A stretch of DNA of 64,000 nt, taken from the NCBI GenBank assembly GCA_963825255.1, contig CAWGSF010000009.1:124001-188000 (forward strand), written 5' to 3'. A program made the translations under genes and the position numbers. Origin of the DNA: JAIBJN01 sp963825255. Lineage in GTDB: Bacteria > Actinomycetota > Thermoleophilia > Gaiellales > Gaiellaceae. The notes beneath the pieces were generated by a model, which saw nothing but the letters and a program-made list of their open reading frames with translations, was not told the origin of the DNA and did no database searches. This document shows, piece by piece, positions 34,243 through 45,387 of the stretch (position 1 is the stretch's first letter; every line of letters starts with the position of its first letter).

Positions 34243-36228
34243 ACGCCGTCGCGCGGGAAGTCGTGCTCCCAGGTCCGCGCGAAGACGCTCGCGTCGTTCT
34301 CGAACACCTCGAGCGTGGTGATCACGTGGAAGGCGTCCGCGTCCGAGGTCATCGCGCTCGTCACCTCGGCGAGCGCGCGCCAGTCGCCCCGGGCCATCCC
34401 CGAGGTGGCGTGGAACCGCACCTCGGCCGAGAGCGGGTCGCCCTCGCGGATCGCGTAGACGGTGTGGCTCGTGTCCGAGCTCTCGAGGTCGGCGGCCACG
34501 AGGCGGACGGTGCCCCCGAGGTCGTAGTCGAAGATCTGCTCGACGAGGCCTCGATGCGAGATCGCGCCGGACGACTCGTCCGCCCGCGCCGGGGGCGATC
34601 GTCTCGACCTCGAGCGGCGCGGACTGCTCCGGCTCGCCGAAGGGCCTGAGCTCGTCGTCCTCCGGCCGTGGCGGACGCACCGGGAGCACGAGCGTCCCGC
34701 CGAAGAGCGTCAGATGGACCGGCTCCGGCGACGGCCACGCCCAGGGCCAGTAGGTCGGCGAGACGGCGACCCGGAGGCGGTGGCCCGCGGGGAACGAGTA
34801 GGCCATCACGTCGAGCGGGACGCGGACCTCGTAGCGGCGTCCGGGCTCGAGCGGGCTCGGTGTCTCGTGGCCCTCGCGGTGCGTCAGGTTCAGGAGCCCG
34901 CGCGTGACGAGGGCGGACGTCCCGTCGGGGAAGACGTCGCAGACGCGCACGGCGACGAGCGCGCTCGGGCGGTCGACCGCGAGCTCGAGCCGGACCTCCG
35001 GCAGGCCCAGGATCTCCAGCGGCTCGGCGAGGGGCTCCGAGTCGAAGGTGAGCGAGAGCGCGTCGTCCGGCCGCTGGTCGCCGGCGAGGTCCGACGGAGC
35101 GCCCTCCGCCGTCCAGACGCCGGCCTCGGCGCCGTTCGACTGGACGCCCAGAAGCTCGCGCGGATCGGTCAGCGGTAGGTCCCAGGGTCGCGTCTCGATG
35201 CGCGACGAGGGCCACTCCTCCTCGGCGACCCAGCGGCCCGGCCGCACGTCCCACATCGGCCGGGGCTCCACCGAGTCCTGCATCCAGACGCGGAGCATCG
35301 GCTCGTCCATCACGCCCGTGTCGATGCCCTTGAGCCAGTGGTCGAACCAGCGCACGCACTCCTGGAGGAAGCCGATGCTCGGCCCCGGGAGCCCCTGGTC
35401 GGGGAAGTCGTGCGCCCACGGGCCGATGAGACCCTTCCGCGGCGCGGAGAGACCGGCGAGGAGCCGCGGCACGGCGTTCGTGTAGCCGTCCGCGAAGCCT
35501 CCGACCGCGTACACCGGGCACTCGATCGCGGCGTAGTCCTGGCAGACCGAGCCGTGCTTCCAGTAGGCGTCCCGCCGCTGGTGGGCGAGCCAGTGCCCGA
35601 TGTACGGCGGCGTGCGCTCGAGGCGGTCGAGCCAGGCCTCGCGCCAGCCGTCGCCGAAGACGTCCGGATCGGGCGGCCGCGCGTTCCACGTCAGCATCGA
35701 GGAGGCCCAGTGGAGCATGTCGAGGGCGAGGACGCAGCCGCCGCGGTAGTGGACGTCGTCCGCGTACCGGTCGTCCGTCGAGCAGAGCGTCATGATCGCC
35801 CCCAGCCCCGGCGGCCGCCGCGCGGCGATCTGGAGCGCGTTGAAGCCGCCCCAGGAGATGCCCCACATGCCGAGGCTGCCGTCGCACCAGGGCTGCGCGG
35901 CGATCCAGGCGAGCACCTCGAGCGCGTCGTCCTGCTCCTCCTGCGTGTACTCGTCGGTCAGGATCCCGTCGGACTCGCCCGTCCCGCGCATGTCCACCCT
36001 GACCGCGGCGTAGCCGTGACCCGCCAGGTACGGCTGGCGCTTCGAGTCCCTGGCTGCCGTCTGGTCCGACTTGCGGTACGGGAGGTACTCGAGGATCGCC
36101 GGCACCGGGTCCTGCTCGGCGTCCGCGGGCAGCCAGATGCGGGCGGCCAGGCGCGTGCCGTCGCTCAGGGGGATCCAGAGGTGCTCGATCTCCCGCACCT
36201 CGCGGGGAAACTCCTCGCGGACCCTCAC
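34239..36228 (-). CDS. CocE/NonD-family alpha/beta hydrolase, one frameshift
   Basis: About 662 residues. The N-terminal catalytic domain has the nucleophile Ser in GMWGISWGGFNALQIA, ILEYLPYRKSDQT and AVRVDMRGTGESDG, all typical of X-Pro dipeptidyl-peptidase/cocaine-esterase (S15) enzymes. A jelly-roll C-terminal domain carries MAYSFPAGHRLRVAVSPTYWP. Near 34590 an extra base separates VETIAP from a neighbouring frame continuing GLVEQIFDYDLGG and ending FARTWEHDFPRDGV. The start is a GTG that overlaps the preceding flavoenzyme stop, so the two share an operon. The enzyme hydrolyses an ester or amide; substrate unknown. Confidence 0.87.
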
Positions 36229-38327
36229 GCGCGCAGCGCGGCGGGCTCGAAGAGGATGCGCTCGCGCTTGTACGGGAGCGGCGTCGCGGGGTTCTCGGAG
36301 TCGATCTCGCGGCCCAGGCGATGTCCGTCGAAGATCGCGTCGGCGATGATCCGCGGCGACACGCAGTCGCCGATCCGGTAGAGGCCCTCGATGCCCTCCG
36401 CCGCCAGGGCCTCCTCGTCCGAGCGCAGCTCGAGGTAGAGCTCCTCGTTCGAGAGGCGCTGCGTGACGAGCACGACGGCGTCCGCGTCGAGCTCGAGCCC
36501 CTCGCCGAACTCGTCGGTGACCGTCAGGCGGCCCGGCTCGATTCCCGTCAGCGCGATGCCCGCGCGCTGGCGGACGCCGACGTCGTGGAGGTGCTGGCGC
36601 AGCAGGGGCCCCTCCAGCGTCTCGTCGCAGATCGGCGCGACCTTCTCGAGGCCGCTGACGAGCTCGACCGAGAAGCCCTCGCCCGCGAGCTTCTCCGCCA
36701 GGCCGGCCGCGACGAAGTAGCCCTCGCCGTCGAAGACGACGACCTTCTCGCCGGGAGGGGTCTTCCCCTCCAGCATCACCTGCTCGGGCGTGAGGACGTG
36801 CGGGAGCGAGGAATCGGCGCCCGGGATCGGCTCGTGCGTGAGGAAGTTGAGGCCGTCGCCGGCCCAGCGTGCTCCGGTCGCGACGACGACGAGCTCGGCG
36901 CCGTACTCGCGGACGTCATGAGCCTCCAGGCGCCTGCCGGCGAGGATCTCGACGTTCCGGAGCTTCTGGAGCTGGACGGTCCGCCAGTTGAGGACGCGGC
37001 CCCACTCGCCGAGGCCGGGCAGGCGCGGGACCCAGCGCATGATCCCGCCGATCTCGTTCGCGGCGTCGACGAGGTGGACGCGGCGGAAGCCGCGCTTGCC
37101 GAGGACGATCGCGCACTCCATCCCGGCCGGGCCGGCCCCGACGACGAGCACGTCGCGGTCGCGGTTCTCGGCCGGCTCGAAGCGCTCCGGGTGCCAGCCG
37201 CGGCGGTACTCCTCGCCGGCGGTCGCGTTCTGCGTGCAGCCGATGTGGTTGCCGCCCTCCGACCTTCAGGACGCAGACGTTGCAGCCGATGCACTCCCGC
37301 ACCTCGCCGTAGCGGCCCTCCTCGACCTTGCTCGGGAGGAACGGGTCGGCGATGGAGGGTCGGGCGGCGCCGATCAGGTCCCACGCGCCGGAGCGGATGA
37401 TCTCCGCCATGCGATCGGGGCTCGTGAGGCGGCCGACGCCGACGATCGGCTTCGCCGTCGCCTCGCGCACGCGGCCGGTCCACTCGAGCTGGTAGCCCTC
37501 GGGGAAGAAGCGCGACGCGCCCGAGTCCTTCGACCACTCGGTGATCGAGCCGACGTTCACGTCCCAGAGGTCGACGAGGTGGTCGGCGAGCCGGACGAAG
37601 GCGAGCCCCTCCTCGAGCTCGACGCCCGCCGGGCCGAGCGCGTCCACGCAGAAGCCGCACGGCGATCGCGCAGTCGTCGCCGACGGCCTCGCGCACGACC
37701 TCGAGCGTCTCCAGCCAGAAGCGGGCGCGGTTCTCGAGCGAGCCGCCGTACGCGTCGGTGCGCCTGTTGTAGAAGGGCGAGAGGAACTGGAGGGGCAGGT
37801 AGCTGTGGCCGCCGTAGACGTAGACGATGTCGGCGCCCGACGTCGCGGACGGCCCTGGCTGCCCGGACCCAGTCCGACTGCACCCGGCGGATGTCGTCGC
37901 GCTCCATCCGCTTGGGCGACGACGTGCGTGTAGTAGTCGCTCGCGAGCTGCGAGGGCGCGATCGCCGGCCAGCGGGACTCCCGTCCCGTTCGCGTGCGAC
38001 GCCTCCGTGGGTCAGCTCGACCCCGGCGAGCGAGTCGAAGCGGTGGGCCTCCTCGCACATGAGGGCGAGGTTGCGCACGTCGTCGTCGTCCCAGACGCGC
38101 TGCGAGACGACCGGCCAGTAGTCGGAGTCCGGGCTGACGAGCGCCTCCTCCGTGCAGACCGCGGCCCAGCCGCCCTCGGCCTTCATGCCGCGGAACCGGG
38201 CCTGGGACGCCGGCTTCTCGCTGCCGAAGCCCGTGCAGTGGGGCACCTGGTAGAAGCGGTTGCGCAGCGTCTTCGGCCCGATGCGGACGGGCTCGAAGAG
38301 GATGTCGTGGCGGGGATCGCGCGCCAT
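36225..38327 (-). CDS. Trimethylamine-dehydrogenase-like flavoprotein (OYE plus pyridine-nucleotide domains), multiple frameshifts
   Basis: About 695 residues. An old-yellow-enzyme TIM barrel comes first (FYQVPHCTGFGSEKPA, FVDALGPAGVELEEG), then the [4Fe-4S] motif CIGCNVCVLK, then an FAD/NAD(P) domain with VLVVGAGPAGMECAIVLGK. Extra bases near 37258, 37668, 37852, 37916 and 37975 disrupt the barrel; the C-terminal 300 residues are intact. The family demethylates N-methylated amines or reduces dienoyl-CoA. It is highly similar to the intact gene at 53.2 kb, which guides the reconstruction. The GTGA overlap with the CocE-like hydrolase indicates co-transcription. Confidence 0.87.
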
Positions 38328-38349
38328 GTGCCTGGATAGGATCGCGCCT

Positions 38350-39954
38350 GTGGCCCAGTCGGTCAAAGCGCGTACGGGGGGAACCCTGGTTGCGGAGAGC
38401 CTCGAGGCGGTCGGCGCGCGCGTCGCGTTCGGCGTCCCGGGCATCCACGCGCTCGCCGTCTGGGAGGGTCTCCGGACGAGCTCGGTCCGCGCCGTCGGCC
38501 TGCGAACGGAGCTCTCCGCCGGGTTCGCCGCCGACGGCTACGCGCGAACGAGCGGCCGCCCGGCGCCGCTCCTCCTCTCCACGGGCCCCGGCGCGCTCAT
38601 CTCCCTCGCGGCGCTCATGGAGGCCGCGAGCGCGCACGTCCCCGTCGTCGCGATCGCGAGCCAGATCCCCCGCGACCTGATCGGCGCCGGCCGGGGCTTC
38701 CTGCACGAGCTCCCCGACCAGAAGGCCTCCTTCGAGCCCGTCGTGAAGTGGGCGGCTCGCGCCGAGGCGGCCGGGGAGATCCCGGGCCTGGTCGCTGAGG
38801 CCTGGCGGCGGGCGCTGACCCCGCCGAGCGGGCCGGTCTTCCTCGAGATCCCGGTAGACCTACTCACGGCCGGCACTGACGTGCCGGCCGTGACAGACCT
38901 CGACACCACCCCATCAGCTCTCCCGCTCCCATCGTCAGAGGCCCTCGACGAGGCGGCCGGCCTGCTCGCGAAGGCCGAGCGACCCGTGGTCTGGGCCGGG
39001 GGCGGCGTCCTCCGCGCCGGGGCCTGGGACGAGCTTCGCCTCGTCGCCGAACGGCTCGGCGCGCCGGTCGCGACCACGTACATGGGCAAGGGAGCCTTCC
39101 CCGAGGACGACCAGCTCGCGCTCGGGACGGCGCTCGACGAGCCGGCGATGCGGGAGCTGCTCGGGGACGCCGACGTCATGCTCGCCGTCGGCACCGAGCT
39201 CGGCGCCGAGACGACCGGCCAGTACGCGCTGCGCCTCTCCGGGCGGCTGATCCACGTCGACGCGGATCCGGCGCGGATCGGCGCCACGTACGAGGCGCTC
39301 GGCCTCGTCGGCGATGCGAAGGCCGTTCTGGCGGCCCTCGCCGAGAGGCTGCCCGGGCCGCCGCGTGACGACGGTTCCGCCCGCGTCGCCGCGCTGAGGC
39401 AGCGGATCGCCGAGCGGCGCAGGGAGCCCGAGCTCGCACTCCTGCGAACCATCCGCGACGCGCTTCCCCGCGATGCCGTGAACGCGTGGGACATGACCAT
39501 CCTGGCGTACTGGGCCGCCGCCCACTTCCCCGCGTACGAGCCGCGCACGTTCCACTACCCGCTCGGCTCGGGAACGCTCGGCTACGCGTGGCCGGCGGCG
39601 CTCGGCGCCTCGCTCGCCGCGCCCGGCCGGCCGGTGCTCGCGGTCGTCGGCGACGGCGGCTTCAACTACGGCATCGCCGAGCTCGCCGCCGCCGGCCAGC
39701 ACGGGCTGGACGCGAAGCTCCTGCTCGTCGACGACGGCGGCTACGGCATCCTGCGGGAGTACCAGCGGGACCAGTTCGGCGAGACGACGGACGTCGACCT
39801 CGTCGAGCCGGACTTCCGCGCCGTCGTCGAGGCGTACGGGCTTCCGGTCGTCTCGGTCGAGCCCGACGGCCTCGCCGAGGCCCTGGCCGCCGCGCTCGCC
39901 GAGGACGGCCCGGCGGTCGTGCACCTCTCGGCGCTCCTGGAGATGTGGACGTGA
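38350..39954 (+). CDS. Thiamine-diphosphate-dependent enzyme (acetolactate-synthase-like)
   Basis: 534 residues with all three ThDP domains. The activating Glu is in VGLRTELSAGFAADGYART, and the FAD/middle domain region has VVWAGGGVLRAGAWDELRL. The cofactor motif is GDGGFNYGIAELAAAGQHGL followed by DDGGYG in place of the usual NN pair. Acetolactate synthase, benzoylformate decarboxylase and related carboligases share this plan, and the exact reaction cannot be read. The GTG start (VAQSVKARTGG) is set 22 bp from the divergent flavoenzyme. It overlaps the aminotransferase gene at its stop, forming a two-gene operon. Confidence 0.88.
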   Translation: MAQSVKARTGGTLVAESLEAVGARVAFGVPGIHALAVWEGLRTSSVRAVGLRTELSAGFAADGYARTSGRPAPLLLSTGPGALISLAALMEAASAHVPVVAIASQIPRDLIGAGRGFLHELPDQKASFEPVVKWAARAEAAGEIPGLVAEAWRRALTPPSGPVFLEIPVDLLTAGTDVPAVTDLDTTPSALPLPSSEALDEAAGLLAKAERPVVWAGGGVLRAGAWDELRLVAERLGAPVATTYMGKGAFPEDDQLALGTALDEPAMRELLGDADVMLAVGTELGAETTGQYALRLSGRLIHVDADPARIGATYEALGLVGDAKAVLAALAERLPGPPRDDGSARVAALRQRIAERRREPELALLRTIRDALPRDAVNAWDMTILAYWAAAHFPAYEPRTFHYPLGSGTLGYAWPAALGASLAAPGRPVLAVVGDGGFNYGIAELAAAGQHGLDAKLLLVDDGGYGILREYQRDQFGETTDVDLVEPDFRAVVEAYGLPVVSVEPDGLAEALAAALAEDGPAVVHLSALLEMWT

Positions 39955-41081
39955 CCGACTGGGAGCGCCTCGTCCGCCCCTCGGTGATCGGGCTCGAGCC
40001 GTACCGCCCCGGCCGGAGCATCGAGGAGCTGAAGGCCGACTACGGGCTCGACGAGATCGTGAAGCTGAACTGGAACGAGGGCCTCGAGGGCCCCTTCCCC
40101 GGCGTCCGGGACGAGGTCCTCGCCGAGCTCGAGCGGGCCTGGATCTACCCCGCCGAGGCGTACACGGAGCTCCGTGAGAACGTCGCGGCCTGGGTCGGGA
40201 CGACCCCGGAGCAGATCGTCCCGGCGCACGGGATCCAGGCGCTCGTCGCCGTCGTCGTCCACGCGTTCCTCCAACCGGGCGACGCAGTCGTCCTCACCTC
40301 GCCGACCTACGGGCTCTACGCGACCACCTGCGCCGCCGCCGGCGCGCGGATCGTTCGGGTCGAGGCGCGGGACCTCCGCCACGACACCGAGGCTCTCGCC
40401 GCGGCGGCGGCCGAGGCCGACGCCCGGCTCGTCTGGCTCTGCGACCCCAACAACCCGACCGGTGCGCTCGTCACGCGCGAGGAGTGGGAGGGGCTCCTGG
40501 CGGCGCTTCCCGAGGGCTGCTGCGTCGTCGTGGACGAGGCCTACGCCGAGTACGTCGATCCGGCGCTGCGCCTCGACCGCCTGCGGGACGTCCAGGGCGG
40601 CCGGCCCGTGATCCTCATGCGGACGTTCTCGAAGATCTTCGGGATCGCCGGCCTCCGGCTCGGGTACGCGATCGTCGACGAGCCGCTCGTGGGCATGCTC
40701 GACGTCGTCCTCGAGCCCTTCAACGTGAACCGGGCGGCTCTGGCGGCCGGGCGGGCGAGCCTCCGGCGGCTCGAGCTCGTCGACGAGCGCAGGGAGGCGA
40801 ACGCGGTCGGCCGCGAGCGCCTCGCCGAGATCCTCGCCGAGGCGGGCGCGCGGCCGGTTCCGTCCGAGGCGAACTTCCTCCTCGTCGACGTCGGCGTCGA
40901 CGACGTGGCGCTGACGGAGGCGCTCGCGCGGCGCGGCTTCCTCGTCCGGGCCGGGAGCGAGTTCGGGCTCGCGGGCTTCGTCCGCATCACGACCGGCCCC
41001 GTCGAGATCATGGAGCGGGTCGCGGTGGAAGTGGTCGATTTGCGGGAGAAACTTTTCGAGACGCGAGCGCCTATCGCTTGA
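39951..41081 (+). CDS. Class I/II aminotransferase (HisC-like)
   Basis: 376 residues of fold-type I aminotransferase. PTYGLYATTCAAAGARIV is the PLP-phosphate loop region, CDPNNPTGALVTREEW has the conserved Asn/Pro, VDEAYAEYVDPAL provides the Asp and Tyr, and FSKIFGIAGLRLGYAI carries the PLP Lys. The length and RLGYAI motif resemble histidinol-phosphate or aromatic aminotransferases. The GTG start overlaps the ThDP enzyme stop (GTGA), so both probably process the same metabolite. No histidine genes are nearby, so HisC in the biosynthetic sense is unlikely. Confidence 0.87.
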   Translation: MTDWERLVRPSVIGLEPYRPGRSIEELKADYGLDEIVKLNWNEGLEGPFPGVRDEVLAELERAWIYPAEAYTELRENVAAWVGTTPEQIVPAHGIQALVAVVVHAFLQPGDAVVLTSPTYGLYATTCAAAGARIVRVEARDLRHDTEALAAAAAEADARLVWLCDPNNPTGALVTREEWEGLLAALPEGCCVVVDEAYAEYVDPALRLDRLRDVQGGRPVILMRTFSKIFGIAGLRLGYAIVDEPLVGMLDVVLEPFNVNRAALAAGRASLRRLELVDERREANAVGRERLAEILAEAGARPVPSEANFLLVDVGVDDVALTEALARRGFLVRAGSEFGLAGFVRITTGPVEIMERVAVEVVDLREKLFETRAPIA

Positions 41082-41105
41082 CAGCCGCGGCCGGGGCAGC
41101 GTTCA

Positions 41106-42459
41106 ATGCTGTCTCCGTCCGGCATGGGTCACCCGAAGGATCGTTCAGGACTAACCCGAGGCGAGCTTCTCCGCGGCGCCGCCGCGGCAGCAGCGGGCGT
41201 CGGCGTGGCCGGAGGCCTGGCGGCCTGCGAGAACACGACGACGCCGATCGGGGCGTGCGAGGACGCGAGCGCCGCCGGCGGCTCGCCGCTCGTCGTCGCG
41301 AAGCCCGTCGGCCCGGGCGGCCTGCCGCTTCCCCGCACGGACAACAGCGTCACGTGGGCGATCACCGACGACAACCCCAGGATCAAGGACGGCCTCCAGC
41401 CCGAGACAGGGAGCACGCTCCACCTCTTCAACTACCCGGACTACATCTGGCCCGGCCTGCTGCGGCGCTTCGAGAATCGCTACGACTGCACGGTCGACGT
41501 CGGCGACCTACAACTCGGCGGACGAGGCGATCGCCAAGCTCCAGTCAGGCGTCGTCGACTACGACGTCATCATCGGCCTCTCGGGCTCCAACATCGTCAA
41601 CCTGATGGCGCTGCAGCTCCTCCAGCCGCTCAACCACACCTACCTGCCGAACCTCGCGAAGAACATCTGGCCGCGAGCTCGCCGACCCGTTCTACGACCG
41701 CGGCTCGCACTACACGGTCCCGTACGTCACCTGGCGGACGGGATCGGCTGGCGGAACGACAAGATCTCGGTGGACATCCCGGGCATGGACGTGCCCTGGG
41801 ACATCTTCTGGCACTCCGAGGAGTGGTAAGGCAAGGTCGGCCTCCTCGACGACAAGCGGGACGGACTCTCGATGCCGATGCAGCGAGACGCGCTGCGCCG
41901 AGGAGTCGGATCGCCGACCTGAACACCGAGGACGAGGCGGTCGTCGCGAAGGCCGGCAAGGACCTCGAGCAGCTCACGGAGATCTGCAACATCAAGGTGA
42001 CGATCACCGACTACCAGACGCTGCCCGAGGGGACGAATGTACCTCCATCACTCCTGGTCAGGAGACCTGCTCGCCGGCGCGCGTTCTACTACATGCCGCC
42101 CGGCGTCAGCCCCGACGTCCTCTCGTACTGGTGGCCCGAGGCCAACGGCGTCGTCCAGAACGACTTCCTCTGCGTCGACGCAGAGTCGCCGAGAGCCCCG
42201 TCCTCGCGCACCTCTTCCTCGACTACCTCATGGACGAGACGGTCGCCTACGACAACTTCGTCAACTTCAACGGCTACGTGCCGCCGCAGAAAGGGCATCG
42301 ACGCCGATGCGCTCGTCGGCGAGGGCGTGATCCCGGAGACGCTCGCAACGGCCGTCGTCCGTCCCGACCAGTTCCTCGCCAACCAGGAGCTCCTCCAGCT
42401 GACGGTCGAGGGCGAGCGGTGCTGGGACCAGGCCTGGTCCCAGTTCAGGGCCGGGCTAG
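41106..42459 (+). CDS. Polyamine-type ABC substrate-binding protein (PotD-like), multiple frameshifts and a stop
   Basis: A PotD-like binding protein of about 440 residues. The N-terminus is twin-arginine-like, then GGLAACENTTTP is a lipobox. TLHLFNYPDYIWPGLLRRFE begins the mature domain, and DVIIGLSGSNIVNLMALQLL, WRNDKISVDIPGMDVPWDIF, FYYMPPGVSPDVLSYWWPE and AWSQFRAG follow. Shifts occur near 41511, 41675, 41900, 42036, 42180 and 42455. In addition, TAA at 41827-41829 in HSEEW-stop-GKVGLLDD looks like a three-base loss from an original Tyr-Lys. The pattern is more damaged than the neighbouring genes, so it may be a pseudogene or a run of errors. The stop TAG at 42457 precedes the permease by 7 bp. 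Confidence 0.8.
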
Positions 42460-42466
42460 AGGGTCG

Positions 42467-43391
42467 ATGGAGTCTCGGTGGACATGGCGGTTCCTGGCGG
42501 CTCCCGGAGTCGCCTGGCTCACGCTCTTCTTCCTCGTCTCCTTCTACGCGGTGATCTGCGTCGCGTTCGGCAACCAGAACACGCTCAGCGAGCCGGTGCC
42601 GTTCTGGAACCCGCTCGACTGGAACGTCGGCTACGTCCTCGCAGGTGCTCGACAACATCCGCGACGGCGGCCAGTACCTCACGGTCTTCCTGCGCACGTT
42701 CGGGTTCGTGGCAATCGCGATCGCGCTCTGGCCTCCTCGTCGGTTATCCAGTCGCCTACTACGCGGCGCGACATGCGGGCAAGTGGCGCGGGCTCATCCT
42801 CCTCCTGCTCGTGCTCCCGTGGTGGATCAACTACCTGATGCGGATGCTCGCGTGGATCAACCTGCTCTCGCCGGACGGGCTGGGGCACGAAGGTCCTCCA
42901 CTGGACGTCGGTCGACCGGCTGTTCATCTCGCTCGGGCTCCTCGAGAACGAGGGCGGCTGGCTCGAGGGGCGGCCGCTGACCGTCATCATCGCGCTCGTC
43001 TACGGCTACATCCCGTTCCTCATCCTGCCGCTCGTACGCCGCTCTCGACCGCATCGACCAGCGGCAGATCGAGGCTGCGCGTGACCTCGGCGGCAGCCCC
43101 TTCTCGGCGTTCAGGCGCGTGACGCTCCCGCTCTCGATGCCCGGGATCCTTGCCGGCGTCGTGCTCATCGCCCTGCCGATGTTCGGCGACTACTACACGC
43201 CCGACCTCGTCTCCGCCTCGCCCGAGACATCCATGATCGGGAACCAGATCGACCAGTACACCCGACAGGGATCGCAGAAGACGGTCGGGCGCGGTGCTCA
43301 CGGTCGTCCTCGCCCGCGCTCCTGCTCGTCCTGATGCTCTACTACCTGCGCGCCACCCGGCGCGCCGGAGAGGCGGCGAGACCGCGAGTGA
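42467..43391 (+). CDS. Polyamine-type ABC permease PotB-like, several frameshifts
   Basis: About 305 residues. The first TM is ESRWTWRFLAAPGVAWLTLF, the periplasmic loop has NQNTLSEPVPFWNPLDW, and later helices include FGFVAIAIALC and LLLVLPWWINYLMRM. The EAA signature sits in LDRIDQRQIEAARDLGGSPF before FRRVTLPLSMPGILAG, the conserved permease-ATPase coupling helix. At least five single-base gains occur (for example near 42650, 42735, 42895, 43033 and 43290). GAGGG lies 8 bases before the ATG. The protein pairs with the next permease. Confidence 0.82.
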
Positions 43392-44250
43392 ACTGGCTCC
43401 GGAACCCCTGGGGCCAGCCGCGCTTCCTCCCGGTCATGACCGGGCTCTACATCCTCTGGTCGATCCTCCCCGTCGGCGATCGCCGTGCTCTTCGCGTTCA
43501 ACGACGGCCGATCGCGCACGACCTGGCAAGGCTTCTCGACCCGCTGGTTCAGCGGCGACGCCGGAAGCGTCAGGGAGGATCCGGCGCTCTTCTCGGCCCT
43601 CCAGCACACCCTGCTTCTCGCCGTGATCTGCGTCGTCGTCGCCGTGCCGCTCGGCGTCGCGCTCGCGCTCGGCCTCCAGCGCTGGCGAGGGTTCGGGAGC
43701 GGCTCCGGTCAACACGCTCATGCTGCTGCCGCTCGTCACCCCCGAGCTCGTCATGGGCGTGGCGCTCCTCCTCCTCTTCCTCCAGATCTTCAACGGCTGG
43801 GGCCTCGGCACGACCGCTCAGGCGATCGGACAGGTGACGTTCGCCGTCTCCTACGTCGTCGTGATCGTCCGGGGCCGCCTCGTGTCGATCGGACGAGACG
43901 TCGAGGAGGCCGCCGCCGACCTGGGCGCGCCGCTTCCGTCGCGTCTCATGCGAGTCGTCCTGCCGCTGCTCGCCCCGGCGATCATCGCGAGCGCCGGCGT
44001 CGTCTTCGCTCTCTCGATCGACGACTTCGTCGTCACGCAGTACCTGGCGGCCGGCTCGGACACGAACACGGTCTCGATGCTCCTCTACGCGACGGCTCGT
44101 GGCGCGCCGACGCCGGCGCTGAACGCGCTCGCCTCGATCACCCTCGTGATCACCCTCGTGACGGTCGCGCTCGCGTTCCTCGTCTATCGTCACTTCGCCG
44201 GGCGCGGGTCAGGCGTCGGAGGCCGCCACGCTCGGGGAGGTCGCAATTGA
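43388..44250 (+). CDS. Polyamine-type ABC permease PotC-like, frameshifted
   Basis: About 283 residues. WLRNPWGQPRFLPVMTGLYI opens the protein and FAFNDGRSRTTWQGFSTRWF is the typical PotC periplasmic loop. The EAA region is in GRLVSIGRDVEEAAADLGAP followed by RLMRVVLPLLAPAIIASAG, and VVFALSIDDFVVTQYLAAGS is the conserved late helix. Single-base gains near 43476 and 43713 break the frame. The GTG start overlaps the PotB-like end. The TGA stop overlaps a TTG start of the ATPase gene (TTGA). Confidence 0.83.
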
Positions 44251-45387
44251 GCGGTGAACCGGCGAAGTCAGGCTCGAGGAGCTCGACGAAGGCCTTCGGC
44301 GACGTCGTCGCCGTCGACGGAATCGACGTGCACATGCCGCCGGGCGAGTTCTTCACCATGGTCGGCCCGTCGGGCTGCGGCAAGACGACGACGCTGCGCA
44401 TGATCGCCGGCTTCGAGCGGCCGACGAGCGGGCGCATCCTGCTCGACGGCGACCGACGTCGCCCACACGCCGCCGCACAAGCGGAACGTCAACACCGTCT
44501 TCCAGAGCTACGCGCTCTTCCCGCACCTGAACGTGGCCGACAACGTCGCCTTCGGGCTCAAGTACCGGAAGACGACGAAGGCAGGAGCGTCGCGCAGCGG
44601 TCGGCGGAGATGCTCGACCTCGTGCAGCTGACCGGGTTCGAGAAGCGGATGCCGACGAGCTCTCCGGCGGCCAGCAGCAGCGCGTCGCGCTCGCCCGCGC
44701 GCTCGTCCTGCGGCCGCGGGTGCTCCTGCTCGACGAGCCGCTGGGCGCCCTCGACGCGCGCCTGCGCAAGGATCTCCAGGTCGAGCTGAAGGCCCTCCAG
44801 GACGGAGATCGGCGTCACCTTCGTCTTCGTCACGCACGACCAGGAGGAGGCGCTGACGATGAGCGACCGGATCGCGGTCATGAACGTCGGCCACGTCGAG
44901 CAGGCTGGGCCGCCGCAGGCCGTCTACGAGGAGCCGCAGACCCTCTTCGTCGCGGACTTCCTCGGGGTCTCGAACCTCATCGGGGCCGAGGCCAGGGGGA
45001 AGGACGGGAACTGCTGCCGGGTCCAGATCGGCGAGCGCTCGCTGACCGCGGAGCAGGGGGCGATCGACGCGCAGGGAACCGTGAAGGCGATGATCCGGCC
45101 CGAGCGCGTGCGCGTCGAGCCGCAGGGCACTCCCGGCGACAACCGCCTGCCGGGCATGGTCGAGCACGCGGTCTTCCTCGGCAGCTTCCGCGAGCTCCGC
45201 GTCCGGCTCCCCGGCGGAGACGTGGTCAAGGCCGTCTTCCCCAACGACGGAACCCCGCTCACCTTCGACGAAGGCACGCCGCTGACGCTTCACTTCCCCC
45301 CGGAAGCGCTCCGCGTCCTGGCCCCGTCCGACCGACGGCGCCGCACCCGACGACCGACCCGAGGAGGAGTCCCCGAATGGCGACTGA
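44247..45387 (+). CDS. Polyamine-type ABC ATPase PotA-like, multiple frameshifts
   Basis: About 370 residues. GPSGCGKTTTLRMIAGFERP is Walker A, SGGQQQRVALARALVL is the signature (read across a shift near 44655), LLLDEPLGALDARLRKDLQV is Walker B, and THDQEEALTMSDRIAVMN includes the H-loop. The C-terminal TOBE-like domain has VKAMIRPERVRVEPQGTPGD. There are indels near 44268, 44281, 44450, 44580, 44655, 44807 and at the 3' end, both gains and losses. The TTG start overlaps the PotC-like stop; the 3' end overlaps the aminotransferase start by about 11 bp. The ATPase completes the first PotDBCA-type importer. Confidence 0.82.
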
